A stretch of 64,000 nucleotides of DNA from Stereocaulon alpinum (lineage: Eukaryota > Ascomycota > Lecanoromycetes > Lecanorales > Stereocaulaceae), in the NCBI GenBank assembly GCA_018257865.1, contig JAEUBA010000002.1, positions 62,001 through 126,000 on the forward strand. The letters are read 5' to 3'. The notes under the pieces were generated by a model. The model worked only from the letters and a program-made list of their open reading frames with translations. It was not told where the DNA came from and searched no databases. Shown here in pieces: positions 19,867 to 29,785 of this stretch. Both the position numbers and the translations under genes were made by a program. Each line of letters opens with the position of its first letter. Within the stretch, counting starts at the first letter, position 1.

Positions 19867-21477
19867 ATGCCCAAGAAAAGGGCAGCAACATATGCGACGA
19901 AACCTAGCAGTCCTGCCCACTCCTCGCTCTCTCCATCTGGAAAGTCCAAAGATGCGTCACACTCGCTCATATCTCGCGCCACTCCAACCAGCAATTCGGT
20001 AAACGACCGGATCCAGCAGCTACGCCTTAGTCAAGGCAGTAAGAACGCCCGAGCATCTTCAGATGTCCTCAATCCAAGCACCAATCCCACTCTGCCTCCC
20101 TTACTACGAAGTATATTGCAGATCCCAGATGCACCGCCACCACGGCCTCGACCAGGACTACGCGTCGCCGGGCGGATGAGAGGACCAGCAGGTCCGGTCC
20201 CACCGAGTTGGCTGAACCGGAGAGACAATGGAACAAGCAGTCAAGCCAGGCTGAGGACGCCTAGGCACGATACCGCAAGAGCCCAGCTGGAAAGGCTACC
20301 GGGCTCATTCCTGCCGGAAGAAGGAACCCTCATAGCTACCACATTGAAAGCACTTGCAAGGAACTGGCCGTGGCATACTGAGTATGATCAGTACTACCTG
20401 GCCAAGATTCCGGTCCATTACAAAGAGGCACTACTCCACTACATTGCCTATTACAACGCACCTGGGATGGACAAAGCTGGCCTCGAAGTACTTTTCCTTG
20501 ATGAGTCGGAGCTAGAGGATGCTACAGGAGCCGAGGGCCTCACACATCTCGATCTGGCTACGTTAATAGGGAACTCCCTCAACCTTGGCGAGGTCAAAGA
20601 GCTCTTCAGCGCCAAGAAGGCTACAGCATCGGCGGATGAGAAGAATGATGCCATACCCGAAAGCTGGGACGCTCTTGAGATCAACGCACGGCCGTCCAGT
20701 CTTTCACGATTCCACTCATTGACCCACTTGTCACTCTCACATCCAAATCCCACAACAAAATGGAAAGGACTGCTGGATTTCGCACCCCACCTGATGACGC
20801 TCACACATTTGTCCCTCGCCTACTGGCCCACCCCGACGCTATCACCCAATTCAGCCACAGCATACACGGAAACGCCCCGGGGAGCTGTCCCTTACGGAGC
20901 GAGATCTTACTACAGTGGTTTTGACGGAGACTGGAGCGAGGCCGCCTTTCTACTCCGTCGTCTCGGCAAATCGACCATTTGCCTAAAGTGGCTGGATCTC
21001 ACAGGTTGCGGCTACTGGGTGCCAGCCCTATTTCACAAGCAGATAGATTGGTTCGGAGGATGGCAAGCCCTCGAAACGGTCAAGGTGGGCCAGGGATGGA
21101 TACCCAGTTGCTTCAGCAAGGATTCCGACAAGCGGGCATGGCTCCAGATATATCGTCAAGCACCAGGCTACGCCTCAGTCGAAGAGAGAAATCGGCTCCG
21201 GGATTGGGTGCAGTCGGAACGGAGAAATCTACACACGGAGAAAATGGTGAATGCTCGCATCGACCAAGCGAGAAAACAAGCCATCGAGTCTGAACCCGAG
21301 CAGCTCAGAGAAGCGCGAGATGTCAGCAATTCGAACATCGACTGGCGACATGCGGCGCCTGATCGTCCAGCTCTCGGGTATAGAAGTAGTAGAGTAACCT
21401 TCGAGCGCGATTGGGACGATCAATGGATCAAGGAGGCTATTGTGGATCTCTATGAACGCTTTTATACTGCTGAGTAA
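19867..21477 (+). CDS. Conserved fungal protein with leucine-rich-repeat-like segments
   Basis: Single exon, 536 residues. The N-terminus (about 1-130) is disordered, with NDRIQQLRLSQ and a Pro/Arg stretch (PPPRPRPGLRVAGRMRGPAG) that is conserved in related fungal proteins as I remember them. The rest is ordered: TLKALARNWPWHTEYDQYYL, ALLHYIAYYNAPGMDKAGLE, three LRR-like strands (LTHLDLATL, FHSLTHLSLSHPN, LMTLTHLSLAYWP) and LKWLDLTGCGYWVP, followed by a helical tail ending in RDWDDQWIKEAIVDLYERFY. Orthologues are sometimes labelled tafazzin in databases, but I see no acyltransferase HxxxxD motif, so I do not use that name. Function unknown. Confidence 0.75.
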   Translation: MPKKRAATYATKPSSPAHSSLSPSGKSKDASHSLISRATPTSNSVNDRIQQLRLSQGSKNARASSDVLNPSTNPTLPPLLRSILQIPDAPPPRPRPGLRVAGRMRGPAGPVPPSWLNRRDNGTSSQARLRTPRHDTARAQLERLPGSFLPEEGTLIATTLKALARNWPWHTEYDQYYLAKIPVHYKEALLHYIAYYNAPGMDKAGLEVLFLDESELEDATGAEGLTHLDLATLIGNSLNLGEVKELFSAKKATASADEKNDAIPESWDALEINARPSSLSRFHSLTHLSLSHPNPTTKWKGLLDFAPHLMTLTHLSLAYWPTPTLSPNSATAYTETPRGAVPYGARSYYSGFDGDWSEAAFLLRRLGKSTICLKWLDLTGCGYWVPALFHKQIDWFGGWQALETVKVGQGWIPSCFSKDSDKRAWLQIYRQAPGYASVEERNRLRDWVQSERRNLHTEKMVNARIDQARKQAIESEPEQLREARDVSNSNIDWRHAAPDRPALGYRSSRVTFERDWDDQWIKEAIVDLYERFYTAE

Positions 21478-21601
21478 GTAATGAGGGCTGCACTTTTAAT
21501 AGTGGTCCTTTGTGCTTGATCTCGAATTCTCACAGCCTAGATATAGCTGAATGGATGCAATAAGAGAATATAAACTGGTGCATCTTCAAAGCCTTGGGTG
21601 G

Positions 21602-21847
21602 CTAGAGTAGCAGCTTAGAGTATCTGTGAAGTTGCGATGATGTACTATGTTTCCCTCCAAGAGTCTCGGTCGCTAGATGGTAGACGTCAGCTTCTAGCCG
21701 GCGTGAAATACTTCTGGATGAGCTTTCTGCCCTGTAAATGCCCAGCATCGCTTCAACATCGCGTTCTAAACGCGCGTAGGCCAGGGATATAATAGCAGCA
21801 CCTGCCGGAAATAGCTGGCCATTAGTCATCACATGCGAGAGAGTCAT
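21602..21847 (-). CDS. Possible small protein (weak)
   Basis: An 81-codon frame starting MTLSHVMTNGQLFPAGAAII with a mildly hydrophobic segment near residues 12-26 and a charged helix after it. It lies in the 0.6-kb gap after the LRR-like gene, in a plausible but unsupported position. Could be chance. Confidence 0.22.
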   Translation of the reverse strand: MTLSHVMTNGQLFPAGAAIISLAYARLERDVEAMLGIYRAESSSRSISRRLEADVYHLATETLGGKHSTSSQLHRYSKLLL

Positions 21848-22070
21848 GGTGGTTCTCGTTGGAAAGGGACTTTGATGTTCCTATCAAGAGGGCGAAGCTG
21901 TCTTATACATAGCCTATAATAAACATGTCTGATGGCACGCAAGCCTCGAAAACGCCGTATCCATCGATCATTTAAACTTTAATTGAGAACCCCTCCCCCT
22001 GGCTCCTCCTATCGAAGAAAGAGCTTCATAGTCAACAGCACACAGCCACCGTATAACCAGATCTTTGCAG

Positions 22071-22487
22071 TTATATCTCGTCACTGGTCACCCAAGAAGG
22101 CGCCTTCTTGCAAGCGATTGGTGCAGAGGCTTGGGCGGAATGGCTTGGCGTGTGAGTTGCATCACTGCCCTGCGTAGACATCGTAGCGTAGTTCTTCGTA
22201 TTCGCAGGCAACAGTGGTGCATTAGCACGATTGTCCTCGTCACGAGGGGCCAACCATTCGTTCGGAACGCAGTCGTCGCTTGTCTGCGAGCCATCTCGGG
22301 GTTTGGCTGTGGTCGGAGTGGCGGGTGGAGGTGTATTGCTGGCGGATTTGGGAGGCGGAGAGCTGTTGAGAGAATGACTGGGGAGTGCGGCGCATGCCAG
22401 TATGGCTAGGAAAACGATTGAAGTTAGTGTTGCTAAGGCGGCTATCACGATCCCGACTGCGACTGATATGGCAAGCCATTGATGCAT
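22071..22487 (-). CDS. Small single-pass membrane protein, Pro/Ser/Thr-rich tail
   Basis: 138 residues. The first 35 form one long hydrophobic helix (LAISVAVGIVIAALATLTSI then VFLAILACAAL), followed by a Ser/Pro/Thr-rich, uncharged-to-polar tail (SLNSSPPPKSASNTPPPATP). No family recognised. The neighbouring minus-strand frame at 22591-22785 is also a one-helix membrane protein, so the two may be related or be exons of a single gene; I found no clean junction. Confidence 0.4.
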   Translation of the reverse strand: MHQWLAISVAVGIVIAALATLTSIVFLAILACAALPSHSLNSSPPPKSASNTPPPATPTTAKPRDGSQTSDDCVPNEWLAPRDEDNRANAPLLPANTKNYATMSTQGSDATHTPSHSAQASAPIACKKAPSWVTSDEI

Positions 22488-22590
22488 GGTTGCTGCGAGC
22501 TGGACTGGAAGAACGTGGGTGGAGAGGAAGATGCTTCGAGCTGACGATTTTGTTGAGTGGTGCTATCTGATGAGAAAGCAAGGTTTTCTG

Positions 22591-22785
22591 CTACTCGAGG
22601 TCCAATCTCCGATGTGGATCAAATGGAGCGTTTGGTGAAATCGGAAGCTTTGCTGCCTCCCGTAGTGCACGCCTACGCGGTCGATCTCGCTTCTCGTGTA
22701 CAATGATGGCGGTGGTGAACAGAGCAAAGAGAGTGAGACCGAAGACGACGACACCGAAGGTGATACCCACGTCTTGCGAGACCAT
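22591..22785 (-). CDS. Tiny single-pass membrane protein
   Basis: 64 residues: a short N-terminus, one clear transmembrane helix (ITFGVVVFGLTLFALFTTAI), then a basic stretch HEKRDRPRRRALREAAK and an end in RRLDLE. The positive-inside rule predicts the C-terminus in the cytosol. Codon use and the sharp helix/basic boundary favour a real gene, but size makes it uncertain. Confidence 0.42.
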   Translation of the reverse strand: MVSQDVGITFGVVVFGLTLFALFTTAIIVHEKRDRPRRRALREAAKLPISPNAPFDPHRRLDLE

Positions 22786-24533
22786 TCGAATAGTTCTTCT
22801 GCAGAGGCAAGAGCTTGTAGCGAATTATGTGCTTAAGTAATGAGAACGATGATATATGCTGAATAGAGCAATGCTGAATATGAAGCATTGTATGGAAGAA
22901 AGCAAATTCTTCGACGAAAGATGTCAACGAAAGAATGGTCTTGATGAGCAAGATCGGGAAGGTGCATCCAGTTACGCGAGTTGATCATTATGGCAGTTGC
23001 TAGGGTTGGAGTTTCAGGACAGCCTCGCAGCAAGAACGAAAAAGGCTACGCAGTGCAGGCATGACCCTCGATGATCTCTCCATAATATCTCAAGGGCAGC
23101 AACAGTCGTATCGTAGGCAGAGCCGACACTGTTTCTTTGAGAGACCCACTTTGTTGATATCATATCTGTCTTTACAGCACACGCCTTCAACCGACCGCAC
23201 TGTAGGTGCGGTTGCATCACTTCCATTCCTTACGTACGTGATCGGGGATTATGGCTATGAAGCCATTCCCACCTGTGCAAGCAGAACTATCCCTCTGAGG
23301 ATGGACCCAACGAGCTTGCCTAGCCTGCATGAATACCCTCCAAGACAATCAATTTGGTGTTGTAAGGCTCGGTAGTGGGAACAATATATGTCCCCGGTGT
23401 ATCAACCAATGCCCCGTGACGAACGTTCGTTCTAAGCTGACAAGGATAAGACCGATTTCTTCAGCCTAATGATTCGTGTCAATGATGACTTCCAGCTTGC
23501 AAAAGAGTCTCAGCTCGATGTGAAAGCACGCCCTGTAAGCGAGCTCGATCGGGGGCATGTCCAATATCTCACTAGAGTTAGAGGGAAGGACGGCGGCCAA
23601 ACAAGCTGGTTTAGGCAGCCAACAAGACGCCGCCATGATGACTGACGTGCTCGGTGGGTCAGATTACGGCGGACGTGACCCAGGTCGGAATGGAAGCTTG
23701 TATTATTAGCGACGGCAAACAGCCATATGACCTTGAAAAGGACATTCGAAAGCCTTAATCGCAGCCTGACGGATTAAGTCGGCCAAAGTTTGGTACGGGA
23801 CGATCAAAAACGGCTTGGAACAGATCTGACAGATTCAAAAGAGTACGTCGGATCGAGATTTAGTCCTGATTAGGAATGCCGCCACCATTGTCTAGTTTCT
23901 GATTGCTTGGAGATGCTTGTTAGCGCCGCGCATAGAAGGGTGTGGCTTATGTGTTCTAGACCAGACACGGAGATATTGCGCTAGACCCGAGGGACGAGCC
24001 GTTCATGGACTATGTCTAGGTTTGAGAGCCATATGATTGATGTTTGATATTTGCCAGACATTCAGAAGCCACCGTTCCCAAGACACGGCATGGGAGGGCC
24101 CAATGAAATCATATGGTCATAGTGCGCTTATGCCACAGCCAAGGCGGGATTTGCCAGAAAGTTTCTTGTCCTAGGGCCGCTGTGTGGTCTGATTGACGAA
24201 TTGTGGCCCTCAAGCCCAACACAATGTATAGTAGGAGTGGCTGATTGATATGGCTTCATCAAGGGGAAGAGTAATGGGTGGTTGTGCCTTGCATCTTGAT
24301 TGACTTGTTGGCGTTTTTAGACCGCGCCTGCTTTTCTTCCTTACTGTCAACAATGACGGACCTGCCCATGCCTTCCCATCATCGTAGCTTGCAGGGCTAA
24401 TGAAGAGCTAGGACATCCATGGTAACATATGACTTCTTCCCCCACTTTCTTAAAGGTGGTATAATTCTCCTCAATCTCTCTCACTTTTGGCTTGGCGATT
24501 GTAGCCCACAGCTTTCCGACTTTGCAGACCAAC
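22786..24533. other. 1.7-kb region without recognisable genes
   Basis: Both strands were read. Frames up to about 100 codons occur (for example 23061-23375 plus) but have no motif or coding bias that convinces me. It probably includes the promoter of the velvet-like gene at 24534. Confidence 0.5.
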
Positions 24534-25442
24534 ATGGAATCTCAAAATCTGTGTATTGCTGACGAGCGAGAGCTTCATCGCGAGCTTTCTATTCAACTTG
24601 TGTACTCGTTGCCGTTGCCTGAAGATCCGAAAAGTGACTCGGAAGATCTTGGTCGCAACTGGAGTCAGGAAGATCTTCAGCACCTTGAATTGAAGGCGTC
24701 AAAGCATTTTCGACATATGGTTCGAAGAAGCCAGAGGCTTGAAAACCGCGCAGAAGCCGGCATAGATCCTCTTACAACGCGATCGGTTGAAGACCCCGTA
24801 AAGAATGCATCTAATCTTGACGTGGGCCTGGATTCATCGCAGGATAATGACTTGAAAGTCTTAAACCCTGCGCATGGTAGCTTTGCTGCGGAGTCGAGCT
24901 CTTCGCAGAGGAATCCGATGACGACCCCTGAGCCCCCGACCATAATGTTCAGCGTCGACAGACAGCCACCAGCTGAGGTCCGGACCGGCTACGTCTTGCC
25001 AGCAATAGTGGTCAGCCTTGAGAGATGCCGAATTGACTTGGTCGATGGGGAAATGACGTTCGATGATGGTAGCTTATGGGGTCAAGCGTCTCTCGTGTGC
25101 GCCGGAGGTCGAGTAGCAATGGCCCAGTCCCGTGCAGATATCCTCACTGGCGATAGCCTGGTAGCACCCTTACTTCGAAACGCTTCGCAGATGAGCAACA
25201 AGGAGTGCTGGTCCCTCACCTTTACTGGGCTTGTGATACATGAACCCGGTTATTTCCGAATTCACATTGCCCTTATAGGAACGTCGCAAAATGAAGGTGG
25301 AGGCCACGGAAGTTTTGCGGTGGACGCTCCCACCGAGCAACTTAGCGTTGACACCAGCTTATTCCGAATCCATGCTTTCGCACCTGCGTTCGAAGATACT
25401 AGTGAGCATCTTCCACTCTGCTGCTTGGTTGGTTCTGAATGA
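24534..25442 (+). CDS. Divergent velvet-domain-like protein
   Basis: 302 residues from the ATG at 24534 in one exon. After a charged N-terminal region the second half follows the velvet layout: PTIMFSVDRQPPAEVRTGYV, LPAIVVSLERC, GSLWGQASLVCAGG, ILTGDSLVAPLL, then LTFTGLVIHEPGYFRIHIAL (compare the family's FPDLSIxxxGxYRLRxxL) and VDTSLFRIHAFAPAFEDT (compare the family's PFxVxxxxxFPGxxxS). Velvet proteins are fungal transcriptional regulators joining development and secondary metabolism. The resemblance is pattern-based and incomplete, and no close homologue is recalled. A possible intron at 25402-25453 (GTGAGC...CTAG) would change only the last few residues. Confidence 0.55.
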   Translation: MESQNLCIADERELHRELSIQLVYSLPLPEDPKSDSEDLGRNWSQEDLQHLELKASKHFRHMVRRSQRLENRAEAGIDPLTTRSVEDPVKNASNLDVGLDSSQDNDLKVLNPAHGSFAAESSSSQRNPMTTPEPPTIMFSVDRQPPAEVRTGYVLPAIVVSLERCRIDLVDGEMTFDDGSLWGQASLVCAGGRVAMAQSRADILTGDSLVAPLLRNASQMSNKECWSLTFTGLVIHEPGYFRIHIALIGTSQNEGGGHGSFAVDAPTEQLSVDTSLFRIHAFAPAFEDTSEHLPLCCLVGSE

Positions 25443-25964
25443 CATAAACTAGATCGGCCATGGCTTTAACAGTGGTGTCTGCAACGGGGGCCTTTGGCAG
25501 CAAGGATGGGACAACATCATGTCCGATATCAGCGTGAAGTGTGTGAGAATAACGAGAAAGACAGGAGAAAGCCTGCGACGTAGAACAGAGATGGCAGATG
25601 TGGCAGAAGGTTGAGCAGTCGAGGGGGATGCGAGCACACGGATGGAAGTGTTTTCCGCTGGAATGATTATTAGTCCACAACTTCGTTCAGGATGAAGTAT
25701 ATGACATGCAGGAAAAGATTTCACGGAGAAAGCAACTCGGAGAAGCTCGATAGATCACTGAAAATGGATAGCTGTCTCGGACTGTGCCCTGCTGATCACT
25801 TTGAGTGATGTTGGGGAGATGGGGCCAGCGGCGGATATGCGACCGCTTGATGCTTAGTCAGCTATTACGCCTTCTTACATTGGCTGTAGTTGCTTGGCAT
25901 AGTCCACTCTAACAGCCTGCACCAGCACACTTTTCAATCCAGTAGTAACTTGCACCATCAAACC
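25443..25964. other. Intergenic region
   Basis: 0.5 kb between the velvet-like gene and the mL60 gene. Minus-strand frames of about 90 codons here look like chance. Confidence 0.5.
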
Positions 25965-26411
25965 ATGTTCGGTCCCTTCAGAGCTACCTCTCCCCTCTCT
26001 GGGGGCCTTCTCTGGTATGCACCTCTCCACAGTCGATTAATACCCCAAGTCTAACCAATTGCCCGTCTGTCAGGAAAATTCCATGGCGCCTTTCGAGTCC
26101 CCAAAAGCGCCGCCAGCGAAAGCGATTACGATTAGTCGACAATGTCGTGGCTACGGTGGACGCGGCACTCAAGAGGCAGAACATGGAATCTGGGAGGAAT
26201 CTGATACGGTGGAAGGAGGAGATGCCTACAGAAGTGGAGATGAGGCCGAAGGACAAGTACACGATGTTTGACCGGAAGGAGAAGAAGTATAGGAAGGGAA
26301 TACATAGTAAGCTTACGCGATGGCCACAGCTGCTAATCGATGCTGATATCAGTCACAGAGCTGCCGAAGTGGACGCGGGTCAGTCAGAGGATAAATCCAC
26401 CTGGTTTCTGA
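25965..26411 (+). CDS. MRPL31: Mitochondrial large-subunit ribosomal protein mL60 (MRPL31/YmL31)
   Basis: Three exons, 25965-26014, 26074-26306 and 26359-26411 (introns 59 and 52 nt), give 111 residues, the family's size. The N-terminus MFGPFRATSPLSGGLLWKIP and the following WRLSSPQKRRQRKRLRLVD are characteristic, as are the core EVEMRPKDKYTMFDRKEKKY and the C-terminal end KLPKWTRVSQRINPPGF, which appears only when exon 3 is joined. The protein is a fungal-specific part of the mitochondrial 54S subunit. All junctions are inside conserved motifs, so the model is firm. Confidence 0.93.
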
Positions 26412-26845
26412 TGAGAGCAGGATTATGGAAGCTTTCAGCTACATCATGACATAAGAGATATGGACTAGCATACATTTCGGCGTTTACAATGGGCATTACA
26501 TGGCCGGTCAGTATGGGCTCCAGGGCCCTGATGTACATTATTGTTACAGAGATACCCGCTCAGGGCATGTCAGGAGCTTTGCTAAAGAGCACCAGAAACA
26601 CATTTTCTTCTCTACAGCTACGGCATATGTTGCGTTCTCCTACCTGCATCATCTGCACTCTTCTTACACGCACTGCGTCCTTCGTTTCGGCTTCGCCATT
26701 CTAGGTTCTTCATTCACATGCCTTCATTGCCAGGAGGCGAATCGCTCAATTGGCCAATGGAGGTGCTGTAACTTCTGTTATCTCTTTGAGGCATTTAAAA
26801 AAATCCAATAACCCCATTAAGATGGGCTGACATATCAAAGCAAAG

Positions 26846-27832
26846 TAGATTGATAATCTAGTGCGCTCAATAGCTACCAAGGATGGCTACGCTCAGCAGC
26901 ATCCCATACAACGCTGTCGGAATGCCCTAGCACAAGAAAACGAAACTCTCAATGAACAGCACGAGGGGACCGAATCTGTTCTGTCCCATATGGAACATCA
27001 CGCATCAAAGGAACACCCGGAGGAGCAACCCTGAACCCTGTTTGGGCCATGGCTCGACATCATCATGACCTCCCAAGGCCTTCTAGAGACAGATGTGCAT
27101 CGCATACAGCTGTCAGGTTCATTCCTTGCCCAACTCATATATGCCAGTAAAGTTGGTCTACATCTAGCTCAAATATTCGAAGGTGAGGCCGAGGATTTAG
27201 CCGATGCCTTTCCGAGAACGACCGTCCGTGTGGATTTTCTCAACGATCTCGCCCACAAGTGCCAATTCTTCACTAGGCTCGATACTTGCAGTTCCTAGGA
27301 CGCGATCATTGAGCATGGACCAGTAAGAGATGCAGGAGATCTGTGAATGCGGCTGGCAACCTCAACACGAGCCATGACCGGGATAGGAGAGACCTTCTGA
27401 AGCATGTCCCATCAATGCCGGTCCATATGTAATATTTTTGATGGGAAGATGTTTTGAAGACCGAGCTCGGATATCGCGTCTACTGCGCGCCCCCCATAGC
27501 GAAGATGGCTTCGATGCACCGTGGGATCATGCCGGCGCAGCCAGGCTCGAGCAGGAGAGGATCGTCCAAGAGCTGTTGGAAAGCTGCCTGAATTCGCATT
27601 AGAGTATCATGGCCCACCTAACAATGACTGATAAGCTCAGAAGCCGAGGCTTTGTTTATAACATGACGGAAGACCCCAGTACCCAAGATGTTCAGCTGAT
27701 CGAGCTAAATGAATTTGGGGCCACGAGCGGATGTGGAGCCTGCTTATTTCATTAGGTTCGCGGCGCTCGAGCGATATATGGCTTGGGCGAAGCTATCGAA
27801 GTTCGCGTAGCGGCTTAACGTGCAATTCCTTG
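26846..27832 (+). pseudogene. Decayed D123/CDC123-like (ATP-grasp family) gene
   Basis: Pieces of one protein are visible in all three plus frames. Frame A (from about 26849) reads ALAQENETLNEQHEG, a TGA at 27032, TLFGPWLDIIMTSQGLLETD, and then HKCQFFTRLDTCSS, a TAG, DAIIEHGPVRDAGDL, a TGA where Trp is expected, and MRLATSTRAMTGIGE. A frameshift leads to WEDVLKTELGYRVYCAPP (27442-27495), and another to VQLIELNEFGATSGCGACLF, a TAG where Trp is expected (27753), and VRGARAIYGLGEAIEVRVA. The order RLDxCSxKDA, Exxx-YRVYCAPP, ELNxFGxxSGCGxCLFHW matches fungal D123/CDC123-like proteins as I recall them. At least four stops and two frameshifts make it non-functional. Confidence 0.7.
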
Positions 27833-27856
27833 TTCGGATTTCCCCATGAGCTTCTC

Positions 27857-28393
27857 TCAAACACTGATTCCCAATCCAATTCCATCTCCCTCCTCCGCTA
27901 CTGGCCAAATGTCCTTGCTTGGTTCCCTCCATACTCTCGGTCGCCTGGAATGACTCCTCATGTTGTGATTCACACGCTGTCTTGAGCTAGATCGAATGTC
28001 TCTTCTTCCTCGCACTGGAGGTGAGACTGTCCGTACTGTTTCTGGCGGCTTTTGAGGATTGGGCGAGGGCACAGGTCTTTCGCAGATAGCAGAGCTCCGC
28101 CGAAAGCATCGTAGTTCCATCCTTTCAATCCACCTCTTCAACTTCGCTGTTGGAGACGACGCGGCCGCGGCAGCAGCTAAGGCAGTAAGAGACTTGTGCT
28201 TTGCAGGTGATAACGAGCGAGAGCGGCGCTTGTCATTGATACCTGCTGTTAGATGGCTGTTTATGAATACGACTCGGTCCTCTGCTGGTGATATAAAGTA
28301 GGAAAAGGGGTCTTCATCGATGCTTTCGTTGATATAAAACGACCTAGGCTTTCGCAATGGCGGCCAAGAGTGCCTCTTTCTAAGGGTACGCAT
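27857..28393 (-). CDS. Conserved small basic hypothetical protein
   Basis: Single exon, 178 residues from the ATG at 28393 (MRTLRKRHSWPPLRKPRSFY); an in-frame ATG at 28471 would add 26 residues. It has an aromatic/acidic patch ESIDEDPFSYFISPAEDR, an Ala run, many Ser/Arg residues and a distinctive C-terminus, RPRVWREPSKDIWPVAEEGD then GIGLGISV. That RPRxWRxPSxxIW...GLGIS ending recurs in unnamed filamentous fungal proteins in my memory. No domain is known to me. Likely nuclear or cytosolic, by composition only. Confidence 0.65.
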   Translation of the reverse strand: MRTLRKRHSWPPLRKPRSFYINESIDEDPFSYFISPAEDRVVFINSHLTAGINDKRRSRSLSPAKHKSLTALAAAAAASSPTAKLKRWIERMELRCFRRSSAICERPVPSPNPQKPPETVRTVSPPVRGRRDIRSSSRQRVNHNMRSHSRRPRVWREPSKDIWPVAEEGDGIGLGISV

Positions 28394-29150
28394 CGGAGCT
28401 GGGTCAGAAGGGCTGGGAAACCGGCATAGACTTATACGGAAAGAAAGCGGATCCAAAGGAACAGTGCGCAATGAGGAACGAATTAGGAGATTGCAGATAT
28501 ACCCTTTTTAGGCAGTGAAAATGACTCGACCACGGGTACACTACATACGTAGTCATGTTGACAGCCGCAAGAAGAGCGTGACTATTGGCTAACAAGACTG
28601 GATAAACAGGCACAGATGTCTTGCTTCATTAAAATCACGGTTCAGTGACACAGAGCGGTCAGACTTGAGCCTCGTGCTTGATATGCCAGACGCAACATGC
28701 CGAAGCCTCTTTGAATGCACTTGTCCGCAGCAGTAGATACCTTAGCAATACGAGAGAAGGAAAAGCGCAGGTGACTAGTGTCAGGCTGTCAACGATACTT
28801 TGAGCTGTCATCTGACATGAATGATACTGATCCACTAGGCTGCCTCAGACTCATAATCCCGAACTATTAACCCATTTGTGAGTACCATTTGAATATCTCA
28901 GAGTGGAAGGTAAGGTATTTTGTGGCGGGCGGCGTCGCTCATGCAGGTGCCCGCCGCCAAGCCCTCAGGAACCTTGCCGAGGAGCCTCTCGAGCCTCAAC
29001 GTTCGCAAGATGCCTGACGATATGCGCATTGGCTCCGTCAAAGGCGTGACATTTGCCTGGACTAGGCTTAAGTCTGCGGCCATGTATAAGCAAGTCTGAG
29101 GGCTGATTGAAGCTTCGACCGATCAAGGATACCATTCACACCAATCTATA
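28394..29150. other. Intergenic region between divergent genes
   Basis: 0.76 kb, promoters of the small basic protein gene and TRS20. A 61-codon minus frame at 28898-29083 is unsupported. Confidence 0.5.
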
Positions 29151-29785
29151 ATGTCCTACTACTTCTGCATAGTAGGCACCCAAGACCAACCACTCTTTGA
29201 GCTCGAGTTCGGCACCTCCAAACAAGGTGGCGATGGTGTTGCCCGCTTCAGCCAGGATGCACGCCAGATGAACCCTTTCATCGTCCATAGCAGCCTGGAC
29301 TTTGTGGATGAGTTGCAATGGACCAATAGTCAGATGTGCGCGCTCTACAATGTATGTTGAATACGATGTGTGATATGGATTGACAAGCCACCAGGTATCT
29401 CAAACGCGTCGATCAATTCGCCTCCTCCCACATTTCCACCTTCTTAACCCCCACCTCCACGCGCTTCATGCTCCTCCACCTCCCCCACCCACCAAATACC
29501 GCTCCCCAGTCCACGCCCTCGCCCAATTCCTTCCCGCCTTTCACGCCCTACACCTCTACGCCTGCTTCTACTACTACAGCCAGCCGCTCCTCGTCGTCTT
29601 CGAGCACATCTATACCGAATAATCCTACGAGTCCGCAGACCGAAGAGGCTATCCGGGCATTCTTTGGTGAGGTGTTCGAGATCTGGATGAAGGCGATCAT
29701 GAGTCCGTTTGCTAGTGTGGAGGGAAAGCTGGGGAGTTCGGTGTTTAGGCAGAGGGTTGTGGCGGCGGGGAAGAAGTATCTCTAA
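29151..29785 (+). CDS. TRS20: TRAPP complex subunit Trs20 (sedlin/TRAPPC2)
   Basis: Exons 29151-29335 and 29395-29785 (59-nt intron) give 191 residues. Trs20 is a core subunit of the TRAPP tethering complexes acting in ER-to-Golgi and Golgi traffic and in autophagy. Sedlin longin-fold features: MSYYFCIVGTQDQPLFELEF, QMNPFIVHSSLDFVDELQW, MYLKRVDQFASSHISTFLTP (the ATG codon is split by the intron), TRFMLLH, and the C-terminal helix EEAIRAFFGEVFEIWMKAIM with NPF-like SPFASVEGKLGSSVF. Compared with animal sedlin it carries a Pro/Ser/Thr-rich loop of about 50 residues before the last helices, common in filamentous fungi. Confidence 0.93.
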
